13,786 nucleotides of DNA from Candidatus Binatia bacterium (GTDB lineage Bacteria > Desulfobacterota_B > Binatia > UBA9968): assembly GCA_025922795.1 (NCBI GenBank), contig JAICHC010000012.1, forward strand, positions 1 through 13,786, written 5' to 3'. Below, piece after piece: positions 7,146 to 13,786 of the stretch. Position 1 is the stretch's first letter; each line of letters opens with the position of its first letter. Below the pieces are notes generated by a model that was not told the DNA's origin, made no database searches, and was given only the letters and a program-made list of their open reading frames with translations. The position numbers and the translations under genes were made by a program.

Positions 7146-7163
7146 TCATGGCCAACATGGATT

Positions 7164-7185
7164 ATCGTGAGGATCGTGAGGATCG
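7164..7185 (+). repeat. 9-bp tandem repeat over the waaG-like start
   Basis: ATCGTGAGG occurs at 7164-7172 and 7173-7181, followed by ATCG. It places two in-frame GTG codons (7167 and 7176) three codons apart, and it encodes the doubled RI-VRI at the protein's N-terminus. The first copy's GAGG lies just before the second GTG. Confidence 0.85.
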
Positions 7186-8327
7186 CACTCGTTCATAAAC
7201 GTCTCGATCGGCATGGCGGGACCGAAAGGGACCTTTTTCGAACCGCGGAAGGCTTGCGGGACCTGGGGCATGAGGTTCATCTTTTCTGCAGCGAATATGG
7301 CGTCGCGCCGCCGAAGGATGTCGTCGCCCATCGGGTTCCGGTGATTCCTCTCGGCAGAACTTTGCGGCTGTGGAGCTTTGCCTGGTTTGGTCGACGGGCC
7401 GTCAGGAAAGCCCAGTATGACGTTGTGGTCGGCTTCGGGCGCCTGCCGCGTCAACATGTCCTACGCAGCGGTGGCGGAACGCACCGCGGTTTCCTTGAGC
7501 ACATGGGGCAAGCAGGCGGTTTAAGGCGCCGTATCTGGCAAGCGATTAGTCTCTATCATCAAAGTTTATTGGCCATCGAGAAACGGCAATATGACGCCAG
7601 GAACTCGAGAAGAATCATTGCTGTTTCAGACCAGGTCAAACGGGATATTATCGACCGATATTCGGTGCCGGCCGAGAAAATCGTGGTCCTCTACAATGGC
7701 GTCGATCTGACTCGCTTCCAGCCGGCGAAGCAGACAGAGATTCGAGATCAGATTAGAACTCGCTGGAACATCCCTTGCGATTCTCCGGTGGTGCTGTTCG
7801 TCGGGAGTGGCTTTCGCCGTAAGGGCCTCGATCATCTTCTGTCGATCTGGAACTCGCCGAAGCTTGACCAGGTGTTTCTTCTGGTCGTCGGGTCTGACGC
7901 GCGTCTCGGCCGCTATCGAGCTCGCGCTGATGTTGTCGCACCCGGACGGATCGTCTTCACCGGCCGTCAAGACGATATCGAGAACTACTACGCTGCTGCC
8001 GATATCGTTGCGCTGCCGTCGCTGCAAGAAGCATTCGGCAACGTGGTGCTCGAGGCGTTGGCGGCAGGATTACCCGTGTTGGTGAGCCGGGCTGTTGGCG
8101 CCGCCGAGATTGTTCGCGGCTTTCTTTCGGAAGGCGTCGTGGATTTGAATTTCGAACCTGAAAAGCTCGAAGAAAAGCTCTTATGGCTCCTGGAAAAGTC
8201 CAAGGACCCCTGTTGCATGCGGCAGGCGAGGAGTCTCGCCGAAGAATACTCTTGGGAATACCACTTTCTAAGGCTCGAAACTTTGCTGAAGGAAAGTTGT
8301 CGAAGTTCGGTTGGTGCCGATACCTGA
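7167..8327 (+). CDS. waaG: LPS core glycosyltransferase, GT4 (WaaG-like)
   Basis: A GT-B retaining glycosyltransferase of 386 residues, close to the usual 370-375 of WaaG, which adds the first glucose of the outer core to heptose II. The N-terminal domain has IALVHKRLDRHGGTERDL (6-23), with the donor-side GG, then VVVGFGRLP (87-94), reminiscent of the 'VVGFNKMPG' stretch of WaaG. The C-terminal GT4 domain has FVGSGFRRKGLD (211-222), VVGSD (240-244), FTGRQDDIENYYAAADI (264-280) and the EX7E element, E288 to E296, in QEAFGNVVLEA. No signal peptide; peripheral inner membrane is expected. The start is uncertain: GTG 7167 (used here) and GTG 7176 both lie in a 9-bp tandem repeat. The gene overlaps the start of the third kinase by about 15 bp. 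The sugar transferred is not proven by sequence. Confidence 0.86.
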   Translation: MRIVRIALVHKRLDRHGGTERDLFRTAEGLRDLGHEVHLFCSEYGVAPPKDVVAHRVPVIPLGRTLRLWSFAWFGRRAVRKAQYDVVVGFGRLPRQHVLRSGGGTHRGFLEHMGQAGGLRRRIWQAISLYHQSLLAIEKRQYDARNSRRIIAVSDQVKRDIIDRYSVPAEKIVVLYNGVDLTRFQPAKQTEIRDQIRTRWNIPCDSPVVLFVGSGFRRKGLDHLLSIWNSPKLDQVFLLVVGSDARLGRYRARADVVAPGRIVFTGRQDDIENYYAAADIVALPSLQEAFGNVVLEALAAGLPVLVSRAVGAAEIVRGFLSEGVVDLNFEPEKLEEKLLWLLEKSKDPCCMRQARSLAEEYSWEYHFLRLETLLKESCRSSVGADT

Positions 8328-9156
8328 ATTCAATTTCGAGACCCGTGACGGCGCGCGGATGTGGATCTCGCCAGCGTATGGGGACGCGCAGTTCGCCGAC
8401 TCGCTGAGCGACCCGGACCGCTTGCTGAGCGACACCGGTTGCCATGTCATCAAGGACGAGAAAAAAATGAAAGTCGGTCATTTGACAGTCAATATCGGTG
8501 GCACTCCTCGGTCACTCTATATAAAGCGATATAATGCGTTTTCGCTTCGATACGCGCTCGTCTCCAGTGTTGTGAAATCCGGCGCCTTGCGCTCGCTTCG
8601 AGGTGCTCTGGCTCTTTGTAAAGCCGGAATACCGTCAGTGACTCCGGTGGCGGCGGTGGAAAACCGCCGCTGCGGAATAGTTTATAAAAGTTTTTTTATC
8701 TCCGAAGAGATCCTGGATGCGAAAACCGCCGATGCTTACTGGAAAGAGGACTTGCAGAACCTTAAAGGACGCGGAGGTTTTAACCGCCGGCGGGCGTTTC
8801 TAAGACAACTGGCCGGAGTCTTCCAGCAGCTTCACGCGCAGCAGATTGACCATGGCGACCTCAAGGATGCGAATATCCTTGTGCTGGCCGATCCAGACGG
8901 TCGATCGATTCGATTATTTCTCCTCGATCTCGAACGTGTACGACGATACTCCCGGCTGAGCCAGCGCCGGCAAGTAAAAAGTCTCGTGCAATTATACCGC
9001 ACCTTGGGACGACACGTGCCACGGCCGCAGCAACTGTTGTTTCTCAAATCTTACTTGGGAGCGCCATTCGCGGATCGACGCCTCAGGCGTCAATGGATTC
9101 AGCGCGTCGAAGCGGTGGCTCGACGCGTGGAGCACCTCAAAGGCCGCGCGCGATGA
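8311..9156 (+). CDS. Lipopolysaccharide kinase-like protein (InaA/WaaP family), third copy
   Basis: 281 residues from a TTG at 8311; GTG 8314 or ATG 8359 are possible alternatives. The TTG/GTG pair overlaps the end of waaG (stop at 8325-8327), and GAAGGAAAG at 8289-8297 is the nearest purine-rich site, rather far upstream. Strand three is LYIKRYN, with K72. The catalytic loop is HGDLKDANIL (181-190), with D183 and N188. The metal motif is D206 in FLLDLERVRRY. DLExxR, rather than DFD, is common in the InaA/WaaP branch. The N-terminal part contains KDEKKMKVGHLTVNIGG (48-64), probably the glycine-rich loop region. Its likely substrate is a heptose or the sugar added by the preceding GT4; this is inferred from position. 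It resembles the kinase at 6267-7145 more than the KdkA-like one. Confidence 0.8.
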   Translation: MVPIPEFNFETRDGARMWISPAYGDAQFADSLSDPDRLLSDTGCHVIKDEKKMKVGHLTVNIGGTPRSLYIKRYNAFSLRYALVSSVVKSGALRSLRGALALCKAGIPSVTPVAAVENRRCGIVYKSFFISEEILDAKTADAYWKEDLQNLKGRGGFNRRRAFLRQLAGVFQQLHAQQIDHGDLKDANILVLADPDGRSIRLFLLDLERVRRYSRLSQRRQVKSLVQLYRTLGRHVPRPQQLLFLKSYLGAPFADRRLRRQWIQRVEAVARRVEHLKGRAR

Positions 9157-9202
9157 TCCATGCCTATCTCAAGTAAGATGTTTTGATGAGGCGAAGGATC
9201 CC

Positions 9203-10114
9203 GTGCCGACGCAAGCCTGGAAGAAGCCCCTAGTCTCCGTCGTCATTCCTGCCTTTAACAATGCCACGCTCCTTCGAGAAACCCTCGACGGCGTCAAACG
9301 CCAGACCATGAATGATCTCGAGATCATTGTTGTTGACGACGGCTCCACGGACGATACGGCAGAGGTTGTTAAAAATTACGATTCGCAAATCGTCTACCGT
9401 TATCAATCCAACAAGAGGCAAGCGGCAGCTAGAAACAACGGCGTCAGTCTGGCGCGAGGCGAGTATATCGCCTTTTGTGATCACGACGATGTTTGGAATG
9501 ACCGTCACTTGGAGTCGTTGTTGCATTGCTTCAAGTCTCATCCTGGCACAGGCATGGCCTTCGACAACGTAGAGTTTTTTGGAAACGGGGTTGCGCCCCG
9601 GCTGTTTCTTAAACCCCGACTAACGAAGTCCCTGAACTACAAAAAGATCAGCCTGAATTTTTTGCTCTGGAAGTCGCCCATAGCGTCCATGTCCGTCGTC
9701 ATGTTTAAGAAAAACTGTTTTCACAAGATTCGAGGGTTAAGCGAGAAAGTGGGCATCATGGATGATTTCCACTTTTATGTTCGAATGGCGGCTCGCTGGG
9801 AGTTGCGTTACGTGGATTATGTCGGCTGCAGGAAGCGCATCAGTGACGCTAATTTATCGCGGCGGACGGCGAATTTGAAAGAACTGAATGTGGTTTACCT
9901 CGAGGATATCCGCTGTAATGATCCTGAAGTGGCTCGAGCGGTCGGCGCGCTTAACCTCAGGCTGCGTTTAGCGAGGAAGTACTTCAAGCTCGGCCGCTTT
10001 TATTCGGAAACCAACCAGCCGAAACTGGCTGCGGAGATGTTCTGGAAGGCCTACAAGACCAATTTTCTTAATCCCCGATATCTTTATCACTATGCAAAGA
10101 CGACGGAGGTCTGA
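9203..10114 (+). CDS. GT2 family glycosyltransferase with TPR-like C-terminal tail
   Basis: A 303-residue GT-A glycosyltransferase. VSVVIPAFNN (11-20) and VVDDGSTDDT (43-52) form the nucleotide-binding start. AARNNG (75-80) and FCDHDD (91-96) give the DxD metal site. MDDFHFYVRMA stands in the position of the family's ED-type acceptor/base motif. The last 60 residues (ARKYFKLGRFYSETNQPKLA, then AEMFWKAYKTN) look like a degenerate TPR helix pair. GTG 9203 is chosen because GAAGGA (9193-9198) stands at good spacing; an ATG at 9179 stops after two codons. It follows the third kinase by 46 bp. It probably adds an outer-core sugar; donor and linkage are unknown. Confidence 0.88.
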   Translation: MPTQAWKKPLVSVVIPAFNNATLLRETLDGVKRQTMNDLEIIVVDDGSTDDTAEVVKNYDSQIVYRYQSNKRQAAARNNGVSLARGEYIAFCDHDDVWNDRHLESLLHCFKSHPGTGMAFDNVEFFGNGVAPRLFLKPRLTKSLNYKKISLNFLLWKSPIASMSVVMFKKNCFHKIRGLSEKVGIMDDFHFYVRMAARWELRYVDYVGCRKRISDANLSRRTANLKELNVVYLEDIRCNDPEVARAVGALNLRLRLARKYFKLGRFYSETNQPKLAAEMFWKAYKTNFLNPRYLYHYAKTTEV

Positions 10115-10122
10115 GAAAGGCC

Positions 10123-10806
10123 GTGGCGGCAGAGCTGAAATATGAATATGGCGTGGAAGATCAACTTCATAAGCCTTACTCCATCGTCGCGAAAGTTTAT
10201 AAATTGATCCCCGACGGCTGCGCTGTTCTGGACGTGGGATGTTATACCGGACGGTTCGGCGCGCTACTTAAAAAGAAAGGTTGCCGCGTCGCGGGTATGG
10301 AGATCAATCCCACAGCTATAGAGCGAGCGAAACTCGTGCTTGATGAGGTCACGCTTGCGGATGTGGAAAGCGACAACAGTTTTTATGGGCTTGAAAATAA
10401 GTACGACGTTATCCTCTTCCTCGATGTTCTCGAACACTGCCGCCATCCGGAAGAAGTCCTGAAAGGCGCCCAAACCGCGCTGACGCAAAACGGTTTTGTC
10501 GTTGCGTCGATCCCGAATATCGCCAATTGGTCGGTGCGCAAAAATCTATTGTTGGGCAGGTTTGACTACGAACCGATGGGGATCATGGACGAGACGCATT
10601 TAAGATTCTATACAATCGAGACGGCGCGGAAACTTTTTTACGATGCGGGATACAAAATCGAACTGATGGAGCACCGCTACAGCTTTCCGTTTTTTCGCAT
10701 TCGGAAGTTTCTCGGCGGGATGCTGGCTAAACTTCTGGGCCCCCGCCTGCCCGGGCTGTTCTCGTATCAGATGGTCATTAAAGCGCGCCCCCAAGCCGTG
10801 GGCTAA
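10123..10806 (+). CDS. Class I SAM-dependent methyltransferase (Methyltransf_23 type)
   Basis: 227 residues. Motif I is VLDVGCYTGRFG (35-46), with the acidic end of strand two at GMEINP (58-63). FLDVLEHCRHPEEVL (99-113) is motif IV/post-I with the D-x-L-E-H signature of small-molecule and sugar methyltransferases. IPNIANW and DETHLRFYT (156-164) are common in methyltransferases beside glycosyltransferases. The enzyme probably O-methylates a core or polysaccharide sugar in the cytoplasm; the acceptor is unknown. The start is GTG 10123, eight bases after the GT2 stop, with GAAAGG directly in front and GGAGG slightly further (10105-10109). A quinone methyltransferase is possible, but the neighbourhood argues against it. 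Confidence 0.87.
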   Translation: MAAELKYEYGVEDQLHKPYSIVAKVYKLIPDGCAVLDVGCYTGRFGALLKKKGCRVAGMEINPTAIERAKLVLDEVTLADVESDNSFYGLENKYDVILFLDVLEHCRHPEEVLKGAQTALTQNGFVVASIPNIANWSVRKNLLLGRFDYEPMGIMDETHLRFYTIETARKLFYDAGYKIELMEHRYSFPFFRIRKFLGGMLAKLLGPRLPGLFSYQMVIKARPQAVG

Positions 10807-10836
10807 ATTGAAGGAACGGCTGAGCTGCACGATCGT

Positions 10837-11550
10837 ATGCGCCAATTTGTAAGAGACTTTTGCCGAATATCCGAAGAGCTCTTAAATCTCGAAGCGCCCG
10901 TGGTTGAGCTCGGCTCGTATCAGGTAGAGGGGCAGGAGGGCTTTGCCGACTTGCGGCCCATCTTCGGCACCAAGCAGTACATAGGATGCGATATGAGGGC
11001 GGGCCCCGGAGTTGATCGAGTCGAAAATCTGCCCAAGTTGTCATTCGCGGATGGGTCCGTCCCTACGATCGTCTGCCTCGACACTCTGGAGCACGTCTTC
11101 GAAATCACTGAGTCGATCGCCGAGATTTATCGCGTGCTTTCGGACCGGGGTGTTTTTCTAGTATCATCGATCTTCAACTTTCCGATCCATAGTTATCCCC
11201 ACGACTTTTGGAGATTCACGCCAGAATGTTTCGTCCGCTTGTTGGACATTTTTTCCTGTCAATTTGTGGCTTCCCAAGGAAGTGAAACCTCACCCCATAC
11301 GGTGTATGGCATCGGGTTCAAGGGTCGTAGCGCGGAGGAAATGGCGCTGTGCCTGGGTCGGTTCGAGGAGGCATTCCGAGCTGTCATGCTCCGGCATCTT
11401 CGGAATGATGTGGAGACATTTATCAGCAAAAGGATCGCCCGGCGCGGACGCGCTCGAATAGCATGCGCTTATCTTTATTATATTTGGCGCCGGCAGCGCT
11501 ATGAATGTGACCGCAAGCAGTTCTATCGCCTGACGACCAGGTTTAAATGA
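10837..11550 (+). CDS. SAM-dependent methyltransferase-like protein with unusual motif I
   Basis: 237 residues with a methyltransferase fold pattern: VVELGSYQVEGQ (22-33) at the motif I position, IGCDMRAGPGVD (49-60) at the end of strand two, CLDTLEHVFE (80-89) with the DxLEH signature, then VLSDRGVFLVSS (100-111). FPIHSYPHDFWRFTP (115-129) follows, as often seen in methyltransferases near polysaccharide genes. Motif I is ExGSY rather than the DxGxGxG of its upstream neighbour, so SAM binding is likely but not certain. The C-terminal 70 residues are basic (RRGRARIA, YYIWRRQRYE) and may bind membrane or a partner. It begins 30 bp after the first methyltransferase; no close Shine-Dalgarno is seen at ATG 10837. 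The two are not close paralogues. The substrate is unknown. Confidence 0.78.
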   Translation: MRQFVRDFCRISEELLNLEAPVVELGSYQVEGQEGFADLRPIFGTKQYIGCDMRAGPGVDRVENLPKLSFADGSVPTIVCLDTLEHVFEITESIAEIYRVLSDRGVFLVSSIFNFPIHSYPHDFWRFTPECFVRLLDIFSCQFVASQGSETSPHTVYGIGFKGRSAEEMALCLGRFEEAFRAVMLRHLRNDVETFISKRIARRGRARIACAYLYYIWRRQRYECDRKQFYRLTTRFK

Positions 11551-11815
11551 CCGCTGTAAGATAAAACGATTCCATGGGCTGGGATCGGGCAGCGTCGCCA
11601 AAACCCGCGAAAGTAATCCGCGACGGACTTCGTTGGCGCTTGACCTATGAAAAATCCGAGCTGTGGAGAGAGAATACCTGGTTTCGGGGTGCCTTTTGGC
11701 AGCACCCTCATGACGGTCAGAGCGGGAACTAACCTCGGCGCATGCCATTCCAGAACCACGGAAGCCCTTCATCGACCAAAACATCTTAGGGCGCTGAGTG
11801 TCTCCGGAGCATTAC
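11551..11815. other. Longest gap in the block, no convincing gene
   Basis: About 265 bp between the second methyltransferase and the next GT2 gene, against gaps under 60 bp elsewhere. It holds one + frame of 52 codons (ATG 11574 to TAA 11730-11732) containing GLRWRLTYEKSELWRENTWF. It has no clear ribosome binding site and no recognised domain; a faint resemblance to the entry strand of FkbM-type methyltransferases is not enough to call a gene. The minus-strand frame across 11290-11784 runs through the methyltransferase and looks like a shadow. I could not recognise a convincing promoter, but a separate transcription unit could begin here. Confidence 0.5.
11806..11809 (+). promoter_or_regulatory. 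Shine-Dalgarno deciding the GT2 start
   Basis: GGAG sits six bases before GTG 11816. This favours that start over the in-frame GTG at 11798, which has no site in front and would add six residues before the first beta strand. Confidence 0.6.
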
Positions 11816-12727
11816 GTGAAAAGTTTCAGTCTACTTGTTCCGACGTGCAATCGGAAAGAAAGTCTCCGCAGGCTCTTGGAAAGTATCGGCCGCATGGAAA
11901 TTCCAGATTCGGTGCAAGTGGAATTGATTGTGGTCGACAACGGCTCGATCGATGGGACCGCGGAAATGCTCCGACAGAAAGGACTTCGACCGGCCAACGT
12001 TTCTTTTGCGGCGCTAACGGAGCGACGTCCAGGCAAGGCTAGCGCTCTTAATCGGGGGCTTGCCTGCGCAACGGGCGATTTTTTTCTCGTTCTCGATGAT
12101 GATGTCGTCATCGATCCCGACCTTGTGGTCCGACACTTGGAGGGTTACCGTTCGATGCCATTCGATGCTCTTCAGGGACGTATTCTGCCGGGCGTCGACT
12201 CTGAAGGTCGGCCCGCCGATCCGCTGCATTTACAAGAGTATAATATTCCGCTGGTCGATTACGGTTGTGATTATCGCAAAATTCGCGGTTTGACCGGAAC
12301 TAACATGTCATTTAAACGCGAGGTGCTCGCAAAGGTTGGTTGTTTTGACCCCCGGCTCGGCCCTGGAGCATCGGGCTTTAGCGAGGACACGGAATTCTCC
12401 CGGCGGATCCGGAAAGCCGGCTTTACAATCGGGTACACGCCCCACGCCATTGTTTACCATGAACTCGATCCCAGGAGGTACGGACGAGGATACAATCGTA
12501 TGGTTGAGTATCGAAAGGGAGTAAGCCGCAGCATCTACCGACGTGACCCCATACTCTTTCGAGTCATTCCCGATTTGCTGGCCAATTGTGTTCGCTACGG
12601 GATCTACAACTTGTTCGGCCTAAGCCAAAAGGTCTATAAGACGGAGGGACGAATCATGAAGTCTTGGGGCTATCTGGCGGGTAAGTTTCGCCGTCCCACC
12701 ACAGCGATCTCGGACATCGGCACCTAG
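11816..12727 (+). CDS. GT2 family glycosyltransferase
   Basis: 303 residues from GTG 11816 (GTG 11798 is the longer alternative). FSLLVPTCNR (4-13) and VVDNGSIDGT (39-48) form the GT-A nucleotide site, and PGKASALNRG (72-81) is the loop before LVLDDDVVIDP (91-101), with DDD as metal ligands. GTNMSFKREV (161-170) and SEDTEFSRRI (189-198) are the acceptor and ED motifs of processive or rhamnosyl-type GT2 enzymes. YHELDPRRYGRGYNRM, about 214-229, resembles the QxxRW-like basic region of the family. The last 40 residues are basic. It does not carry the TPR-like tail of the other two GT2 proteins here. Its stop overlaps the next start by one base (TAGTG). Sugar specificity is unknown. Confidence 0.88.
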   Translation: MKSFSLLVPTCNRKESLRRLLESIGRMEIPDSVQVELIVVDNGSIDGTAEMLRQKGLRPANVSFAALTERRPGKASALNRGLACATGDFFLVLDDDVVIDPDLVVRHLEGYRSMPFDALQGRILPGVDSEGRPADPLHLQEYNIPLVDYGCDYRKIRGLTGTNMSFKREVLAKVGCFDPRLGPGASGFSEDTEFSRRIRKAGFTIGYTPHAIVYHELDPRRYGRGYNRMVEYRKGVSRSIYRRDPILFRVIPDLLANCVRYGIYNLFGLSQKVYKTEGRIMKSWGYLAGKFRRPTTAISDIGT

Positions 12728-13656
12728 TGACTCAAATCATGCTCAATTCGCCCGCTGTATCGGTTATCCTCGCCGCTTATAACCGTGCCGAATTCCTGCC
12801 GCAGACCGTCGAAAGCATTCTATCGCAGCGCTTTCAAAACTTCGAGCTGATTGTCATCGATGACGGTTCGACGGACGAAACGCAAAGAGTCTTGGTGCCC
12901 TATGCAAGCCGCATCAAATATCTCTATCAGCAAAACCGCGGGCCGTCAGCGGCGCGGAATCTAGGCATGCGTAACGCCAGAGCCGAATGGCTTGCATTTC
13001 AGGATTCCGATGATCTGTCTCTGCCCAACCATCTGCTGACCTTGCACGATTATGTGAGAAATCATCCCGACTGTGGCATGGTATTCGCCAACGGCAGTTA
13101 TCTCGAGGGGCCCGCGCACAACCGAGAAACTATCATCCCCGAAGCCAAGTCGCGCCGTTTGATGGCGCGAGGAGTGCAGTTGGAGGATCTTTTCGACAAA
13201 AGTATCGTGCGCTTGCAGGCCGCGTTGATGTCAAAACGATGCTACCAAGAGGTCGGCGGCCATGACGAGAGTTTGCGAATCTCGATGGATTTGGATTTGG
13301 CGTTTCGAATCTGTTCCCGCCACCCGATCGCGTACATTGACGAAGTGGTGTTTTCTTACCGCAAGCATTCGGGCAACATCAGCGCCAATCAAGAGCTTCG
13401 ATTAATCGAGAACATTCGCGTCATCGAAAAGCTTCTGGAATACAACGGTACCGCCGAAGCCTTGCTCGGTGCGGGCCGTGTCAGATCGCGGCTGGCATAT
13501 CGCTATTATCGGCTTGCCAAAGCAAGATGGAAGCAGGGGGAGCAGGCCCGGGCTCGGGAGGCGTTAGCGAAGGCGATTCGGCTTCGTCCTTTGTTTCCCA
13601 AATATCGCTTATGTCAGATCAGATGGGGTACTATTAAGGAGTTCACAAGTATCTAG
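12727..13656 (+). CDS. GT2 family glycosyltransferase with TPR-like C-terminal tail
   Basis: 309 residues from GTG 12727; ATG 12739 is a possible start four codons later. VSVILAAYNRAEFL (11-24), VIDDGSTDET (43-52), GPSAARNLGMRNA (72-84) and FQDSDD (91-96) make a standard GT-A domain with a DSD metal site. MDLDLAFRI (187-195) stands at the base/acceptor position. YRKHSGNISAN (211-221) is typical of this GT2 subgroup. Residues about 252-288 (YRYYRLAKARWKQGEQARA, then REALAKAIRLRP) form a clear TPR-like helix pair. It resembles the GT2 gene at 9203-10114 in length, domain order and tail, suggesting an old duplication. It overlaps the preceding GT2 stop by one base and is the last gene in the window. 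It probably works in outer-core or O-chain assembly. Confidence 0.9.
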   Translation: MTQIMLNSPAVSVILAAYNRAEFLPQTVESILSQRFQNFELIVIDDGSTDETQRVLVPYASRIKYLYQQNRGPSAARNLGMRNARAEWLAFQDSDDLSLPNHLLTLHDYVRNHPDCGMVFANGSYLEGPAHNRETIIPEAKSRRLMARGVQLEDLFDKSIVRLQAALMSKRCYQEVGGHDESLRISMDLDLAFRICSRHPIAYIDEVVFSYRKHSGNISANQELRLIENIRVIEKLLEYNGTAEALLGAGRVRSRLAYRYYRLAKARWKQGEQARAREALAKAIRLRPLFPKYRLCQIRWGTIKEFTSI

Positions 13657-13736
13657 ACAACAGGGTTGGTTGGACACGAAGGGACGACTCGTTCCAAGCC
13701 CAGGCAAAGCGTCCGGGCGTCATCGGCCACCACCCG

Positions 13737-13772
13737 ATCCACGCCCCCGAGTGCCTAATTTTGGGCGTGGGT
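13737..13772 (+). other. Inverted repeat (10-bp stem, 16-nt loop) after the last gene
   Basis: ATCCACGCCC (13737-13746) pairs with GGGCGTGGGT (13763-13772), all Watson-Crick except one T-G pair. It lies 81 bp after the last stop. No T-run follows on the + strand, so it is not a classical intrinsic terminator; it may still stop transcription or protect the mRNA end. The rest of 13657-13786 shows no gene I can support. Confidence 0.45.
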
Positions 13773-13786
13773 GGAAAGCGTTCTTC

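Noticed and set aside
11290..11784. 164-codon minus-strand frame reaching into the 11551-11815 gap
   Set aside because: Most of it is opposite the second methyltransferase; the sequence is low in recognisable structure and no minus-strand ribosome site is evident.
13657..13786. Possible start of another gene at the right edge, + or - strand
   Set aside because: Short frames exist on both strands, but none has a start with a ribosome site or a recognisable motif in the 130 bases available.
1..13786. Defence system, prophage, CRISPR, insertion sequence or tRNA
   Set aside because: No repeat-spacer pattern, transposase, integrase, nuclease or tRNA-like cloverleaf was seen; the kinase-fold genes carry LPS-kinase rather than toxin or phage-defence motifs.

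Overview
The window is one strand-consistent block of Gram-negative envelope genes: the inner part of a lipid A / LPS core biosynthesis locus. It suggests an LPS-bearing, moderately GC-rich diderm bacterium. The order waaA-lpxK-gmhB plus a Trm112-like gene is compatible with a deltaproteobacterial-type lineage (Desulfobacterota, Binatota or similar). That placement is inference; no rRNA or marker gene is present. There is no tRNA, rRNA, CRISPR array, transposase, integrase or recognisable insertion sequence. Every supported gene is on the + strand, mostly with overlaps or gaps under 60 bp, so most of the block probably behaves as one long operon.

Region 1 (2-2812) makes the membrane anchor and sugar precursors: the C-terminal end of the Kdo transferase WaaA, the lipid A 4'-kinase LpxK, the heptose-bisphosphate phosphatase GmhB, and an NAD-dependent nucleotide-sugar epimerase. 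Region 2 (2860-3947) holds a two-module VOC-fold protein of unknown role and a 55-codon Trm112/YcaR-like zinc-ribbon protein. Region 3 (3952-9156) alternates glycosyltransferases with kinases: GT9 heptosyltransferase, Kdo-kinase-like protein, a decayed second GT9 gene, second LPS-kinase-like protein, WaaG-like GT4, third LPS-kinase-like protein. Region 4 (9203-13656) is an outer-core-like tail of three GT2 glycosyltransferases and two unrelated SAM methyltransferases.

Together the genes would finish Kdo2-lipid A, add heptose, phosphorylate the inner core at up to three places, extend it with hexoses and decorate it by methylation. The most notable points are: (a) a GT9 gene reduced by an internal deletion, a frameshift and an in-frame stop, yet still readable between two intact kinases; (b) three different LPS-kinase-fold proteins interleaved with glycosyltransferases; (c) a VOC-fold protein inside an LPS operon; (d) a switch from ATG starts in the first half to almost uniform GTG/TTG starts after 7160; (e) TPR-like C-terminal tails on two GT2 enzymes. 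The longest non-coding stretch is about 265 bp (11551-11815), with no convincing gene.
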